NCBI GenBank assembly: GCA_965237575.1
Contig: CBDEGI010000002.1
Location: forward strand, 1-64,000
Direction of reading: 5' to 3'
Source of the DNA: JAKZVK01 sp965237575
Lineage (GTDB): Bacteria > Acidobacteriota > Terriglobia > Bryobacterales > UBA6623
Length of the DNA stretch: 64,000 nucleotides
The position numbers and the translations under genes were made by a program. The notes below the pieces were generated by a model that did no database searches, was not told the DNA's origin, and saw only the letters and a list, made by a program, of their open reading frames with translations. Every line of letters begins with the position of its first letter. Position 1 is the first letter of the stretch. This document shows positions 1 to 8,218 of the stretch, piece by piece.

Positions 1-764
1 GCAACGGCCCAACGAGAAGCATCCACTGAGCCCTTCGAACTGCTGCTCACTGGCGGGCGCGTGCTTGATGGGACTGGCAACCCATGGTTCTATGCCGACG
101 TTGGGATCCGGGATCGCAGAATCGTTGCCGTCGGGAAGCTACGAGGCGCCTCCGCCGGTCGAGTACTGGATGTATCAGGGAAGGTTGTGACTCCCGGGAT
201 TATCGATGTGCATTCGCACGGTGGGGGTCAGCGCGGCCTGACGAGTTCCGACCCACGCTATCGCGCAGCGCCAAACCTCGTAGCGCAAGGCGTTACGACG
301 ATCGTGGCGAATCAGGACGGCGGTTCTCCCTGGCCGATTCGAGACCAGCGGGCCAACATGGAGGCCGACGGCATCGGACCGAATGCACTACTCCTCATCG
401 GGCACGGCAGGTTGCGTCGGGATGTCATGGGCGACGATTTCCGCCGGACTGCTACAGAGGCCGAGATCCGCAAGATGCAAGCTCTTGTGAGGCAGGGGAT
501 GGAAGAAGGAGCTTTCGGCATGAGCGGGGCATACGAGTACATTCCCATGATCTGGGCCAACACCGATGAGATCGTCGCTCTCGTTCGTGAGATCGCACCC
601 TGGGACGGCATCTACATCGTGCACGAGCGTAGTAGCGGCCCGCAGCCCATGTGGTGGTGGCCGAGTCAAGACAAGCCGGGCGCGCCGACAATGCTGGACG
701 CCGTAGTCGAGACGATCACCGTGGCAGAGCAGACCGGAGTGACATCGATACAGACCCATCTTAA
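1..764 (+). pseudogene. amidohydrolase (N-acyl-D-amino-acid deacylase-like), 3' end lost to an IS
   Basis: The frame is open from the first base of the window, so the true start lies upstream. Reading from base 1, residues LLLTGGRVLDGTGNPW, followed by an I-x-D-x-x-I-V-A-V-G beta-strand block and GKVVTPGIIDVHSH, are the hallmark N-terminus of amidohydrolases of the D-aminoacylase/dihydroorotase type; the HSH pair would be metal ligands. Such enzymes hydrolyse N-acyl-D-amino acids or related cyclic amides. The reading frame enters an IS1380 terminus at base 765 (after T-H-L-N), so about half of the usual 480-550 residues are missing. The residues after this point, up to a stop at 945, are translated IS sequence. 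Superfamily is confident; substrate is not known. Confidence 0.75.
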
Positions 765-1700
765 CCGGGATTTCCGTTTTGGCCATCCCGACACGGTCAG
801 GGTACTCCCATCCGCGGCTCGGATGCAAGACCTTGGTTCTCCTCTCACGGTCGATGCCCCGTTCGCCCCCGATTCGGTCGCTGAATGCCGCTTCATCGCC
901 GCGTTCCAACTCGCTGGGGGGCTTTTCGCCGATACTGCTCCCTAGTAGTTCGCTCTTCAGCAACTCGGCGTCTCTTGTCCGTCGCAGCCCGTCGCTAGCT
1001 ACCCGCCTGGCACTGGTAGCGCCGCGAGCCGCCTGAGCATGTCACCGAACAGCCGCCGGTTCAGATGCCCCTCCGCCAGCAGCAGCCAGTAATAGCGGGC
1101 GTGCTTGACGAGCCGACCGCCCGTCTTCATTAACCTGTGTTGCAAGGTCGTCAGCGACCAACTCTTGATCCTGCTCGGCAGTCCCGAACCGCCGCCACAA
1201 GTTGCCCAGGGTGTAAGCCAGCACGCTCAGTTGCAGCCGGACCTCGTTCGCTCGAAAGCGATGGCACGACAGCCGCGTCCAGTTCGTGGCCTGCTTGCCT
1301 TCCTTGATCCACTGTTCGGCGGTGCCGCGTTTGTTGTAAAAGCACACCACCGAGCGGCTCGGCAAGGCCTTGTTGGTTACCAGGAAGCCGGGTCGCGCAA
1401 ACAACTCGCCGGGATGAAGCTCGACCTTGGCGACGATCCGTCGGGGCTTGGACCAGCTCGCGGCTTGGTAGCGGAAGCTCTTGTAGCGCACCAGCGGCTT
1501 GGCGCTCGGCCTGCCCGGCGGACGGAACAGAATATCTTCGATCTCCAACTCCAGGTTCTTGTTGGCCGGCATGCGAATCACATAGTCCACGCCACGCTGC
1601 TCCAACGCTTCGTAAATCTCCGGCTTGGCGAAGGCTGCGTCGGCCCGGAACGTCACGTGTTTCCCTTCGGCCTGTTGGCGCTCGATCTCGGGCAGCAGGA
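765..1700 (-). mobile_element. IS1380 family element, copy A, 3' part only
   Basis: The terminal repeat CCGGGATTTCCGTTTTGGCC begins at 765 and is the same end as in the complete copy at 56068-57739. The transposase lies on the minus strand. The match ends near 1700 inside the codons for LLLPE, and the sequence beyond it is the upstream region of the integrase gene. The 5' half of the IS is therefore absent here. The breakpoint coincides with the breakpoint of copy C near 35085. Confidence 0.85.
1042..1700 (-). pseudogene. IS1380 transposase, C-terminal part
   Basis: This is the C-terminal half of a DDE transposase nearly identical to the copies at 47-50 kb and 56-57.5 kb. It retains FRADAAFAKPEIYEALEQRG around the second catalytic aspartate and the IS1380-type YNKRGTAEQWIKEGKQA block with the catalytic glutamate. 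A local frameshift near 1187 (CCCGAACCGCC in place of CCGAGCCGCC on the plus strand) changes the last ~50 residues. The N-terminal half is missing, so it cannot be functional. Confidence 0.85.
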
Positions 1701-1788
1701 GTTTGTTAGCAATTTAGAAAGTCTCTTGCCTTCAATGGGTTGCATTCCGGAGATGAATATCTATTAGTTTTTATAGGCATTTACGCTT

Positions 1789-1860
1789 GACATTCGCTGA
1801 CATAGCCGTCACACTGACAGCCAGACCGAACGCATTCGCTTGCTGACATAGTGCTGACAT
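1789..1860 (+). promoter_or_regulatory. TGACAT-repeat region upstream of the integrase
   Basis: TGACAT occurs four times or nearly so between 1789 and 1860, ending in TGACATAGTGCTGACAT just before the integrase start. Repeats in this position are typical of integrase-binding arm sites, an excisionase operator or a promoter repressor site. A closely related stretch (28 positions with 4 mismatches over its last part) lies at 34958-35010 without an integrase gene. The function is inferred from position only. Confidence 0.45.
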
Positions 1861-1871
1861 GGAGGTGTCGA

Positions 1872-3050
1872 GTGAGGTTGACCGAGAAAGTCATCAAGGC
1901 TGTCGAGGCGCCGGCCGAGGGGTATTCGTTGACGTGGGACGACGACCTCGCGGGGTTCGGGCTGCGGACCACCGCGACCGGCGTCAAGGCGTTCATCTAC
2001 AACTATCGTGCTCACAGCGGGCGGCAACGCCGAGCGACGATTGGCCGCTGGCCTGCGCTGACGGCGACCGCGGCGAGGGCGCAGGCGTCGAAGCTAAGGG
2101 CGAGGGTCGAAACCGGCAGCGACCCGCTCGCAGCGCAGCAGGCGCGCCGCGCCGAGCCTACCTTCGCGGAGCTGGTCGATGAGTTCGCCGAGCGGCACCT
2201 CAGCACGAAGCGTTCGGGCGGCGAGACCGAGCGCTATCTGAGGCGTTGCGGCGTGCCCGTTTTAGGGCCTCTCAAGGTGTCCGACGTGAAGCGTCGGGAC
2301 GTCATCTCACTCGTCGAAGAGAAAGGCTCCATCGCCCCTGCCGCAGCGAATCGCTTGCTGACATCCTTATCGAGCATGTTTAATTGGGCCATTCGGCGTG
2401 ACCTGGTGGAGCACAACCCGGCCTCGCTCGTGCAGCCGTTCCCAGAGCGTTCACGGGACCGCGTGTTATCCGAGGACGAGATACGGACGCTGTGGCAGCG
2501 TCTTGAGGACGCACCGCATCTGGGCGGCGCCCTGCGCGATGTCTTGCGCCTCATCTTAATAACCTTGGCCCGCCCCGGTGAGGCCGCCGGCATGTGTTGG
2601 GATGAGATTCAGACCGATTGGTGGGAAATTCCCAGCGGGCGCACAAAGAATCGCCGCTCCCACAGAGTTCCGCTCGGCTCGCTGGCTCGCGAGATTCTGG
2701 ACCGCAGGCCGCGAGACGGCGAATTCGTTTTCCCCCACAGAGGCGGGGTGCTCAGCAGTCTAGCGGTCTCGAACGCCGTGATCCGCGCTCGCGCCGAACT
2801 TGGCGTAGTAGACTTCCGGGCGCACGATCTGCGCCGCAGCGGGGCTTCGCATCTCGCCGCGTTGGGTGTTGGACGCTTCGTCATAGAACGGCTCCTAAAC
2901 CACTCCGACCAAACCGTCACCGGGCGCTATGATCGCTACGACTATACACGGGAGAAGCGCGCAGCCCTTGAGCAGTGGGACCGCAAGCTATCCGCGATCA
3001 TCTCAGGCAAGGCGCAGCCGGCGAACAAGGTGGTGGCGATCGATGGTTAA
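1872..3050 (+). CDS. P4-type tyrosine recombinase (integrase)
   Basis: Site-specific recombinase that would integrate and excise the mobile module lying downstream. The N-terminus has the DUF4102-like arm-binding domain (LTWDDDLAGFGLRTTATGVKAF), followed by a SAM-like core-binding domain (about residues 105-190) and the catalytic domain. Catalytic residues visible are Arg in TLARPGEAAG, the HDLRRSGAS box, an LNHS box where LGH is usual, and Tyr in GRYDRYDY. I chose GTG at 1872 because GGAGG lies six bases upstream; GTG at 1851 is an alternative. Length near 393 residues is normal. The stop overlaps the next start by eight bases, suggesting translational coupling. Confidence 0.9.
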   Translation: MRLTEKVIKAVEAPAEGYSLTWDDDLAGFGLRTTATGVKAFIYNYRAHSGRQRRATIGRWPALTATAARAQASKLRARVETGSDPLAAQQARRAEPTFAELVDEFAERHLSTKRSGGETERYLRRCGVPVLGPLKVSDVKRRDVISLVEEKGSIAPAAANRLLTSLSSMFNWAIRRDLVEHNPASLVQPFPERSRDRVLSEDEIRTLWQRLEDAPHLGGALRDVLRLILITLARPGEAAGMCWDEIQTDWWEIPSGRTKNRRSHRVPLGSLAREILDRRPRDGEFVFPHRGGVLSSLAVSNAVIRARAELGVVDFRAHDLRRSGASHLAALGVGRFVIERLLNHSDQTVTGRYDRYDYTREKRAALEQWDRKLSAIISGKAQPANKVVAIDG

Positions 3051-3651
3051 GAAATTCGAAGGCAAAACACACGTTGAGTGCGTAGGCGACCTGCTTCGCT
3101 TTCTCGAACGGGACGCCAAGGAGCAGATCACCAAGGCAGGCTATCCAACCGATCGAGAAGAACTGGGTGAACGTCTCATTCACGAAATGAGAACCAGGCA
3201 CAAATTTGCCGCCGATCGCGAACTCGAACAACTGAATCACGTCTGGACCCGAATGAAGGACTCGCTGAATCTACTCAACGCCCTGCACAGGGTCAGGGAG
3301 ACTATCCACGACAACGGTCCGATTTCGGATTTCTCGGCCTTTTTTGCTCTACAGATGTACCACGCAGGGTGCTGTAGCTTCAGCGTGAACAACCCAGAGG
3401 GTAGGAAGCATGAAGTTCAAGGATACCAGTCACTCTTAGGCGCTAGCGAAGGCAGACTCAAGAGCCACGGTGGCAGAGACAAGACTGAGGCCCGTCATGC
3501 CAAATGGCAGGCTGAACTAGATGAACTTCACGCCAGGAGCCCCAAGCAGTCATGGACGCAGCTGTCAAACCGGGTCGGCGAGAAGTTCACTGTCACCGGC
3601 CAAGCCGTTCGTAAGGTCTGCAGGAACCCTCACAAAGAAAACGGCAACTGA
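3043..3651 (+). CDS. hypothetical protein coupled to the integrase
   Basis: A 202-residue protein that I do not recognise. The start ATG at 3043 lies inside the last codons of the integrase. The sequence is charged and helical (ECVGDLLRFLERDAKEQITKAG; RDKTEARHAKWQAELDELHA) and ends with a stretch resembling a helix-turn-helix (WTQLSNRVGEKFTVTGQAVRK) that may bind DNA. No signal peptide or membrane segment is seen. Its position between an integrase and an excisionase-like gene suggests an accessory or regulatory role in the integrative element, but this is inference. Confidence 0.65.
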   Translation: MVKKFEGKTHVECVGDLLRFLERDAKEQITKAGYPTDREELGERLIHEMRTRHKFAADRELEQLNHVWTRMKDSLNLLNALHRVRETIHDNGPISDFSAFFALQMYHAGCCSFSVNNPEGRKHEVQGYQSLLGASEGRLKSHGGRDKTEARHAKWQAELDELHARSPKQSWTQLSNRVGEKFTVTGQAVRKVCRNPHKENGN

Positions 3652-3714
3652 AGCCCCTTGGTTACCACAACTGGTGGCCTAAGCTGATCTCGAACGAACC
3701 GTTGGAGGTCATGA

Positions 3715-3924
3715 ATGGCTGCCACTAACATCAACATCCCGCAGGCTGATCTAGTTTCCGAGCGAGAGTTCGCCAACCTGGTGGGCAAGAGTCTTCGAAC
3801 CGTTCGGCGCTGGCAGATCGAGCGCCGCGGGCCCCGCCGCACGGTTCTGGGTCGATCCGTCTTTTACTCTAGGCAGGCGATCGAAGATTTTTTGAGGCAG
3901 CATGAACAGGCCGATCATGCCTAG
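3715..3924 (+). CDS. excisionase-like / AlpA-type helix-turn-helix protein
   Basis: A 69-residue protein with a MerR-type winged HTH of the HTH_17 kind: LVSEREFANLVGKSLRTVRR, then WQIERRGPRRTVLGRSVFYS and a terminal helix IEDFLRQHE. Proteins of this kind act as excisionases or as activators of integrase genes on P4-like elements. GGAGG at 3706-3710 precedes the ATG at 3715; the overlapping ATG at 3711 is in another frame that stops after five codons. Being downstream of an integrase on the same strand fits a recombination-directionality role. Confidence 0.8.
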   Translation: MAATNINIPQADLVSEREFANLVGKSLRTVRRWQIERRGPRRTVLGRSVFYSRQAIEDFLRQHEQADHA

Positions 3925-4032
3925 CCCAGCCAATTTGGTTGGGCACGACCTGGATGCGGCCAACGTTAGGACAACGTCCACGCTCCGACCCGTGGTACCC
4001 CCCTTAAGAAACGACTGGCGGACACTAACCGG

Positions 4033-4470
4033 ATGCCCAAACGGCTGACCGGCTTCGATCCCGACGAGGACTTCGAGGACGCCCACTTGGATATCGATGC
4101 CATCCACGAGGCGCTGCGCTTCCTTGCTGAGCGGTGTGACAGAGCCACGACGACCGACGGTAAGGGCTTCTCGAAAAAGGACTGGCGGTTCGGCCACTCG
4201 CTGGCAGAGCGGGCCTTTCTGACCGTCGCGCAAGCCAGAGCTGGCAAGAAGATGCTCCGGAAAATATCACCGGCAGATACCCGACGAGCTGTCGGGCCGG
4301 ATCTTTCCCTCATGAGCGCAATGACCACACCTCGGCCCATACCAGTTGCCGGGACTGGTGAATCCGCTCTGCCCGACGGTAGACGATCGCCACGAGATGA
4401 AACCGGGCTAGGCCGAGCCCAGAAGCCCGCCGTCCTTGGCTTGTCAAAACTGAGTCGGGACAGGAACTAA
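4033..4470 (+). CDS. hypothetical protein of the integrative module
   Basis: A 145-residue protein. The middle part, TDGKGFSKKDWRFGHSLAER followed by AFLTVAQARAGKKMLRKI, resembles a short domain seen at the N-terminus of some phage and element-borne helicases (D-G-x-G-F-x-K-x-D ... G-x-S-L-A-E-R). The last 50 residues look low in order and may be out-of-frame extension, so the gene may be truncated. No strong ribosome site precedes ATG 4033. The assignment to a helicase-associated domain is tentative. Confidence 0.45.
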   Translation: MPKRLTGFDPDEDFEDAHLDIDAIHEALRFLAERCDRATTTDGKGFSKKDWRFGHSLAERAFLTVAQARAGKKMLRKISPADTRRAVGPDLSLMSAMTTPRPIPVAGTGESALPDGRRSPRDETGLGRAQKPAVLGLSKLSRDRN

Positions 4471-4533
4471 AAGGGGGACAGAAAAACCGAAGCCCGATGG
4501 GGGGACCATCGGGCCGGTTCATGCGAGGTAACT

Positions 4534-5004
4534 GTGCCAGATTATGATACCACGGACCCAACACCGGCAACGGTTCAGGTCGGCCCATTCAACGTGACCG
4601 ATTCAGGCGTCTACTACCGAGAACCGAACGCCGCTGGGGCAGGTCATTGGATCTGCTCTCGGCTCGATGTGCTTGCTTTCGCCCGGAATCCGCAGGGGGA
4701 AGATTGGGGTCTCCTGGTGCACTTCCGGGACCCAGACGGCCAAGACCACAAACCGATTCTGCCGATGGAGACGCTGGCTGTCGCCCTAAGCAAAGAGAAC
4801 CTGGCTCGCCAATTGCAGGCAGATAGCGCCCGAGGAGAGCCAGAAGGGCTACAGCGTGATCCCCTGCCCCGCCGACGGCGTACGGTACTTTGCGCGGGAG
4901 CCCATCCAGGAAGACCCTGGACAGTCACGTACCGCCAGAACATGCGTCGGCAGACCGCCAGAACATGCCTCGGCAGACTTGTCCGACTGAGGATGCTGGC
5001 ATGA
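4534..5004 (+). CDS. DUF927-like N-terminal fragment, probably frameshifted
   Basis: Residues 15-100 (VGPFNVTDSGVYYREPNAAG, HWICSRLDVLAFARNPQGED, WGLLVHFRDPDGQDHKPILP) match the pattern of the N-terminal region of DUF927 proteins, which are element-borne primase/helicase-like ATPases of 500 residues or more. Here the ATPase part is absent. After about residue 95 the sequence becomes arginine-rich and unlike the family. A second frame at 4835-4990 reads QKGYSVIPCPADGVRYFARE and may be the displaced continuation. The start is GTG 4534, with GAGG five bases upstream. It overlaps the next gene by four bases. Confidence 0.55.
   Translation: MPDYDTTDPTPATVQVGPFNVTDSGVYYREPNAAGAGHWICSRLDVLAFARNPQGEDWGLLVHFRDPDGQDHKPILPMETLAVALSKENLARQLQADSARGEPEGLQRDPLPRRRRTVLCAGAHPGRPWTVTYRQNMRRQTARTCLGRLVRLRMLA
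4931..4976 (+). repeat. tandem duplication of 23 bp
   Basis: Two adjacent 23-base units, 4931-4953 and 4954-4976, differ at a single base (ACCGCCAGAACATGC then G or C then TCGGCAG). The pair lies in the poorly conserved 3' part of the DUF927-like fragment, just ahead of the start of the next gene. As 23 is not a multiple of three, the duplication shifts the frame, which may explain the loss of similarity there. Confidence 0.8.
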
Positions 5005-6248
5005 GCGCGGGTGGAATAGCGGCCAGCTGGCCGACCCTGCCGGATGATGCCGCCTACGCGGGATGGGCTGGCTACATCGCGAGGATGATCAGCCCGCACA
5101 CCGAGGCCGACCCTTTGGCACTCCTCGTTCAGCTACTCATCTTCTTCGGCAGCGTCGTCGGTCGTGGCCCGCATTTCGTCGCGGAGGGAGCCCGCCACTA
5201 TACCGTGGAGAACACCGTCCTCGTAGGCGAGACTTCCAAGAGTCGGAAGGGCTCGTCGCTGGCCCGCGTGAAAGAGGTTTTTACGTCCGCGGACCCCGAG
5301 TGGCTTTCGGGCCGAGTCGTGGGCGGGCTCTCATCAGGTGAGGGCTTGATCTGGGCGGTCCGAGATCCAGTGGCAGTGACAGGGGGAAAGGATGATCCGG
5401 GGGTTCCGGACAAGCGCCTGCTAGTCGTAGAGGGCGAATTCGCTTCGATGCTCAAGGTCATGTCCCGGCAGGGTAATACATTGTCCCCGGTCGTCCGGCA
5501 AGCTTGGGATTGCCCGTCTGTACTGCAAAGTTTGACGAAGAACTCCCCGGCGAAGGCCAGCAACCCACACATCAGCATCATCGGCCATATCACCCGAGAC
5601 GAATTGCGACGCCGTTTGGATTCAACAGAGGCGGGCAACGGTTTCGGTAACAGGTTTCTGTGGGTCTGCGCGAGGCGCTCTAAGTTGCTCCCACTAGGCG
5701 GACACGTTCCTGAACCAACCCTATCAGAACTTCGCGGTTACGTCCTGGAAAGAGTACTGTTTGCCAGGACGGTAGGTGAAATGCAGTTCGACCAGGCGGC
5801 TCTCCAGCAGTGGTATAAGGTCTATCCATCGCTGTCTGAGGGAAAACCTGGCCTCCTTGGTGCCGTAACTGGCCGTGCTGAAGCTCATGTACGCCGACTG
5901 TCAATGCTGTATGCACTAATGGACCAAACCAACGTCATAACCGACCAAGCGCTGAAAGCATCGCTGGCGCTATGGGGTTACTGTGAGCGCTCGGCGCAAT
6001 ACATATTCGGCGACGCTCTGGGCAACACAACCGCCGATTCGATCCTAGGGAAACTCCGCCAATCCCCAGCCGGAATGACTCGGACAGATATTCGAGATCA
6101 CTTCGCCCGGAACAAAACGACAACCGAAATCGATCAGGCGCTGCAACTCCTGGTGAATAACAGTTTGGTATATCCGACTAAGGTGGATACAGGAGGTCGC
6201 CCAGGAGAAAGATGGTTTGCCATTCCTGACAGCCATGGTCAGCCGTAA
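5001..6248 (+). CDS. DUF3987-like replication/primase-associated protein
   Basis: A 415-residue protein resembling the DUF3987 group found on plasmids, phages and integrative elements: PLALLVQLLIFFGSVVGRGP, TVLVGETSKSRKGSSLARVK in the Walker-A position, LLVVEGEFASMLKVMSRQGN (Walker-B-like) and ISIIGHITRDELRRRL. The C-terminus (residues 350-415) looks like a winged helix. I prefer ATG 5001, which overlaps the previous stop, over GTG 4890. The expected role is replication initiation or primase/helicase activity. The iteron-like array begins directly after the stop codon, which fits a replication module. Confidence 0.7.
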   Translation: MSAGGIAASWPTLPDDAAYAGWAGYIARMISPHTEADPLALLVQLLIFFGSVVGRGPHFVAEGARHYTVENTVLVGETSKSRKGSSLARVKEVFTSADPEWLSGRVVGGLSSGEGLIWAVRDPVAVTGGKDDPGVPDKRLLVVEGEFASMLKVMSRQGNTLSPVVRQAWDCPSVLQSLTKNSPAKASNPHISIIGHITRDELRRRLDSTEAGNGFGNRFLWVCARRSKLLPLGGHVPEPTLSELRGYVLERVLFARTVGEMQFDQAALQQWYKVYPSLSEGKPGLLGAVTGRAEAHVRRLSMLYALMDQTNVITDQALKASLALWGYCERSAQYIFGDALGNTTADSILGKLRQSPAGMTRTDIRDHFARNKTTTEIDQALQLLVNNSLVYPTKVDTGGRPGERWFAIPDSHGQP

Positions 6249-6251
6249 GTC

Positions 6252-6471
6252 TTTTGTCGTTTTGTCGTACGCGATGCTAATGGATGGGGTTCTGTCGGTA
6301 TTGTCGTTTCTGTCGTACCGTGGCTGCCAGAACAGCCTTCTGTCGTTTATGTCGTACCCGCACACCACATACCCGGGCTTATGTCGTTTTTGTCGTACTC
6401 GACGAGACCCCTACAGAGGTCCTATTCCAGTCTCTACACTCCTACGACATAAACGACCTATACGACAAAAG
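6252..6471. repeat. iteron-like array (TGTCGTTTnTGTCGTAC)
   Basis: Four direct copies of TGTCGTTT followed by TGTCGTAC with a one- or two-base joint occur at 6252-6270, 6299-6318, 6337-6357 and 6379-6398. An inverted set (CTACGACATAAACGACC, then TACGACAAAAG) follows at 6442-6471. Spacing between starts is about 40-48 bases. The array sits between the DUF3987-like gene and the RepA-like ATPase gene. Regularly spaced repeats there are what one expects of initiator-binding iterons at a replication origin; a repressor-binding region is the alternative. Cys/Arg-rich frames across it are translations of the repeat. Confidence 0.7.
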
Positions 6472-6579
6472 AAAAGACCGAGCCATAACAGCCAACGGGA
6501 ACACATAGAGTATCAGCGGTTATACGGACAACATGGCAAACCAACGGCTGTCACGATAGCACCAGCGAGTAAGTCAACC

Positions 6580-7639
6580 ATGCCTGTCCAGGACCTGCTT
6601 CGAGCCGGAACATTCATTCTTATGCGGGCGGACTACCGACCTGCCACAAGTTACGGCCTCTATGTACTTGCCATCTCAGTTGCACGGCGGTGTTCCTCCC
6701 CGAGCCCAGGCGTATACCCATGCCGTGTGTGCTATTGCGACTAAATGGGGTATCCACTTGACTCAGGTAGCCCCTAGGCGTTGTGGTTTGGTCGATCCAT
6801 GGACGCCAGCACACTGCACCCAGAATGCACCCTGGGGCGCCAGACGCCGGTCTGCAGGCAATTGGGCCACGAGGCTGCGTTTCGGGCCGATCAAGGATTA
6901 CGCACGCGCCATGGCCATCGCAGGCTTGGAAACGTGGTGCTATCGGCAAGCCTTTCCGGGGGCCGCCAATGGCCAACCACAGTATGTTGTGGTCACCTGA
7001 GTCAAATGGATACCCCACTGCGACTATTACAACGGTTTCCAACAGGCCGTTGATATCCTGAGTGACTGCATGCCGGATAACTTGTGCTTGTGGCATCCCT
7101 ACCGTAATCCAGGGGTCCAGGGAACGGAGGTCCTGAAGGAACTTCGACGGGAGAGTCCGAGTCTGGTCATCATCGACCCGCTTCAGGTGTGGTGGCCGCG
7201 AGGCGATGAACCGAAAACGGCCCGGCGGATAGTGAAGGCCCTCCGGAACTTCTGTGATGACGGTAACACCGTGGTGCTGGTTGACCGGCAGGCAGGCATC
7301 CCGCGGTTCGATGGGAGCGATCATCCGCTGATAGCCGGCAGTGATATCCAACTGACGCAGCAGCAGCTAACGCTATCCGACCAACATCAGGCTGCTTACG
7401 ACAAGTTGCCGGTACTGTTTCGCTTCACGGACGCACAGTGGGCACTGGTGAAGGGCGCCGCTTCGGCAAAACGGTTTCTTGACAGAGTCCAATCATTAGG
7501 CTTGGTGGAGCGGGACGGAAGACTCTACCGCAAAGTGGCACCGTCGATCGGAGCGTCAAGACGCCAGAACCGAACGGGTCGGCTGCCGCTTCCGTTGCTG
7601 GGTAGGCCGGGAGTTATCGGTAATCAACCCGATGGATAA
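6580..7639 (+). pseudogene. RepA-like RecA-fold ATPase, split by a miniature element
   Basis: Removing 6744-7018 and one copy of the 8-base duplication joins ...CRVCYCD to YYNGFQQAVDIL in frame and leaves 777 bases (258 residues). The protein resembles hexameric RepA/AAA_25 helicases: a Walker-B block SPSLVIIDPLQVWWP, then KALRNFCDDGNTVVLVD. The region where Walker A should be reads RAGTFILMRADYRPATSYGL and lacks G-x-x-x-x-G-K-T, so ATP binding is doubtful even in the intact form. The C-terminus (WALVKGAASAKRFLDRVQSL) resembles a winged helix. Its location after the iteron array suggests replication. In its present state it is interrupted. Confidence 0.65.
6744..7018. mobile_element. miniature element A, copy 1 (IS1595-derived)
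   Basis: A 275-base element with terminal repeats AATGGGGTATCCACTTGACT / complementary GTGGGGTATCCATTTGACTC, flanked by perfect 8-base target duplications TGCGACTA (6736-6743 and 7019-7026). It encodes no transposase. Short open frames inside it recur in each copy only because the DNA recurs. The ends match those of the IS1595 element starting at 62507. Confidence 0.9.
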
Positions 7640-7755
7640 GCCAGATCACGATATGGGCTAGCACCAAAGCAAGGTACGACTAACCAGGGGAGGGGGGCTA
7701 TGGTTATTTATAAATCTTATAGGGGCCTGGAACCATGGGCAGCTTTTTGTGTATA
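7640..7755. other. non-coding stretch before miniature element A copy 2
   Basis: No gene is apparent. It contains a G-rich run (GGGGAGGGGGG near 7687-7697) and an AT-rich patch. It may hold the right boundary of the integrative module, but I could not find a repeat matching the integrase end. Confidence 0.4.
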
Positions 7756-8030
7756 GTGGGGTATCCATTTGACTCAGGTGACCACAACATACTGTGGTTG
7801 GCCATTGGCGGCCCCCGGAAAGGCTTGCCGATAGCACCACGTTTCCAAGCCTGCGATGGCCATGGCGCGTGCGTAATCCTTGATCGGCCCGAAACGCAGC
7901 CTCGTGGCCCAATTGCCTGCAGACCGGCGTCTGGCGCCCCAGGGTGCATTCTGGGTGCAGTGTGCTGGCGTCCATGGATCGACCAAACCACAACGCCTAG
8001 GGGCTACCTGAGTCAAGTGGATACCCCATT
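7756..8030. mobile_element. miniature element A, copy 2
   Basis: A 275-base copy in the opposite orientation to copy 1, nearly identical to it. Flanks are a duplication TTGTGTATA (7747-7755 and 8031-8039). Terminal repeats are complete at both ends (GTGGGGTATCC... and ...GGATACCCCATT). Confidence 0.9.
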
Positions 8031-8218
8031 TTGTGTATAATTGCCTTCTAGGGGGCCTAGGGGGCAATTCTAGGGTCATGGGCACTGGGAGTAATCAATC
8101 TATCGCTGATGGCAGACCGGCCTACCCTAGCGTAACCATTATTGGAGCATCTATATGGCGGCGAGACCTCTCACCGATGATCGTTACGGACGATAGACCC
8201 GACAGTGCGCACGTGTAG

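Noticed and set aside
1042..1700. Toxin-antitoxin or defence genes in the gaps between IS elements
   Set aside because: I looked for small paired genes and defence-type domains in the gaps over 200 bases and found none that could be supported.
6252..6471. CRISPR array
   Set aside because: Repeats are short, composite and partly inverted, spacers are not of uniform length, and no cas gene is present anywhere in the window.
6284..6508. A cysteine-rich peptide gene (CRYCRFCRT repeats) at 6284-6508
   Set aside because: It is simply the translation of the TGTCGTTT/TGTCGTAC iterons; another frame gives an equally repetitive peptide.
6781..7053. Recurring open frames inside miniature element A (for example those reading MWFGRSMDAS) as a conserved gene family
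   Set aside because: The frames recur because the DNA element recurs. They are open on both strands, run into the flanks differently in each copy, and have no ribosome site.
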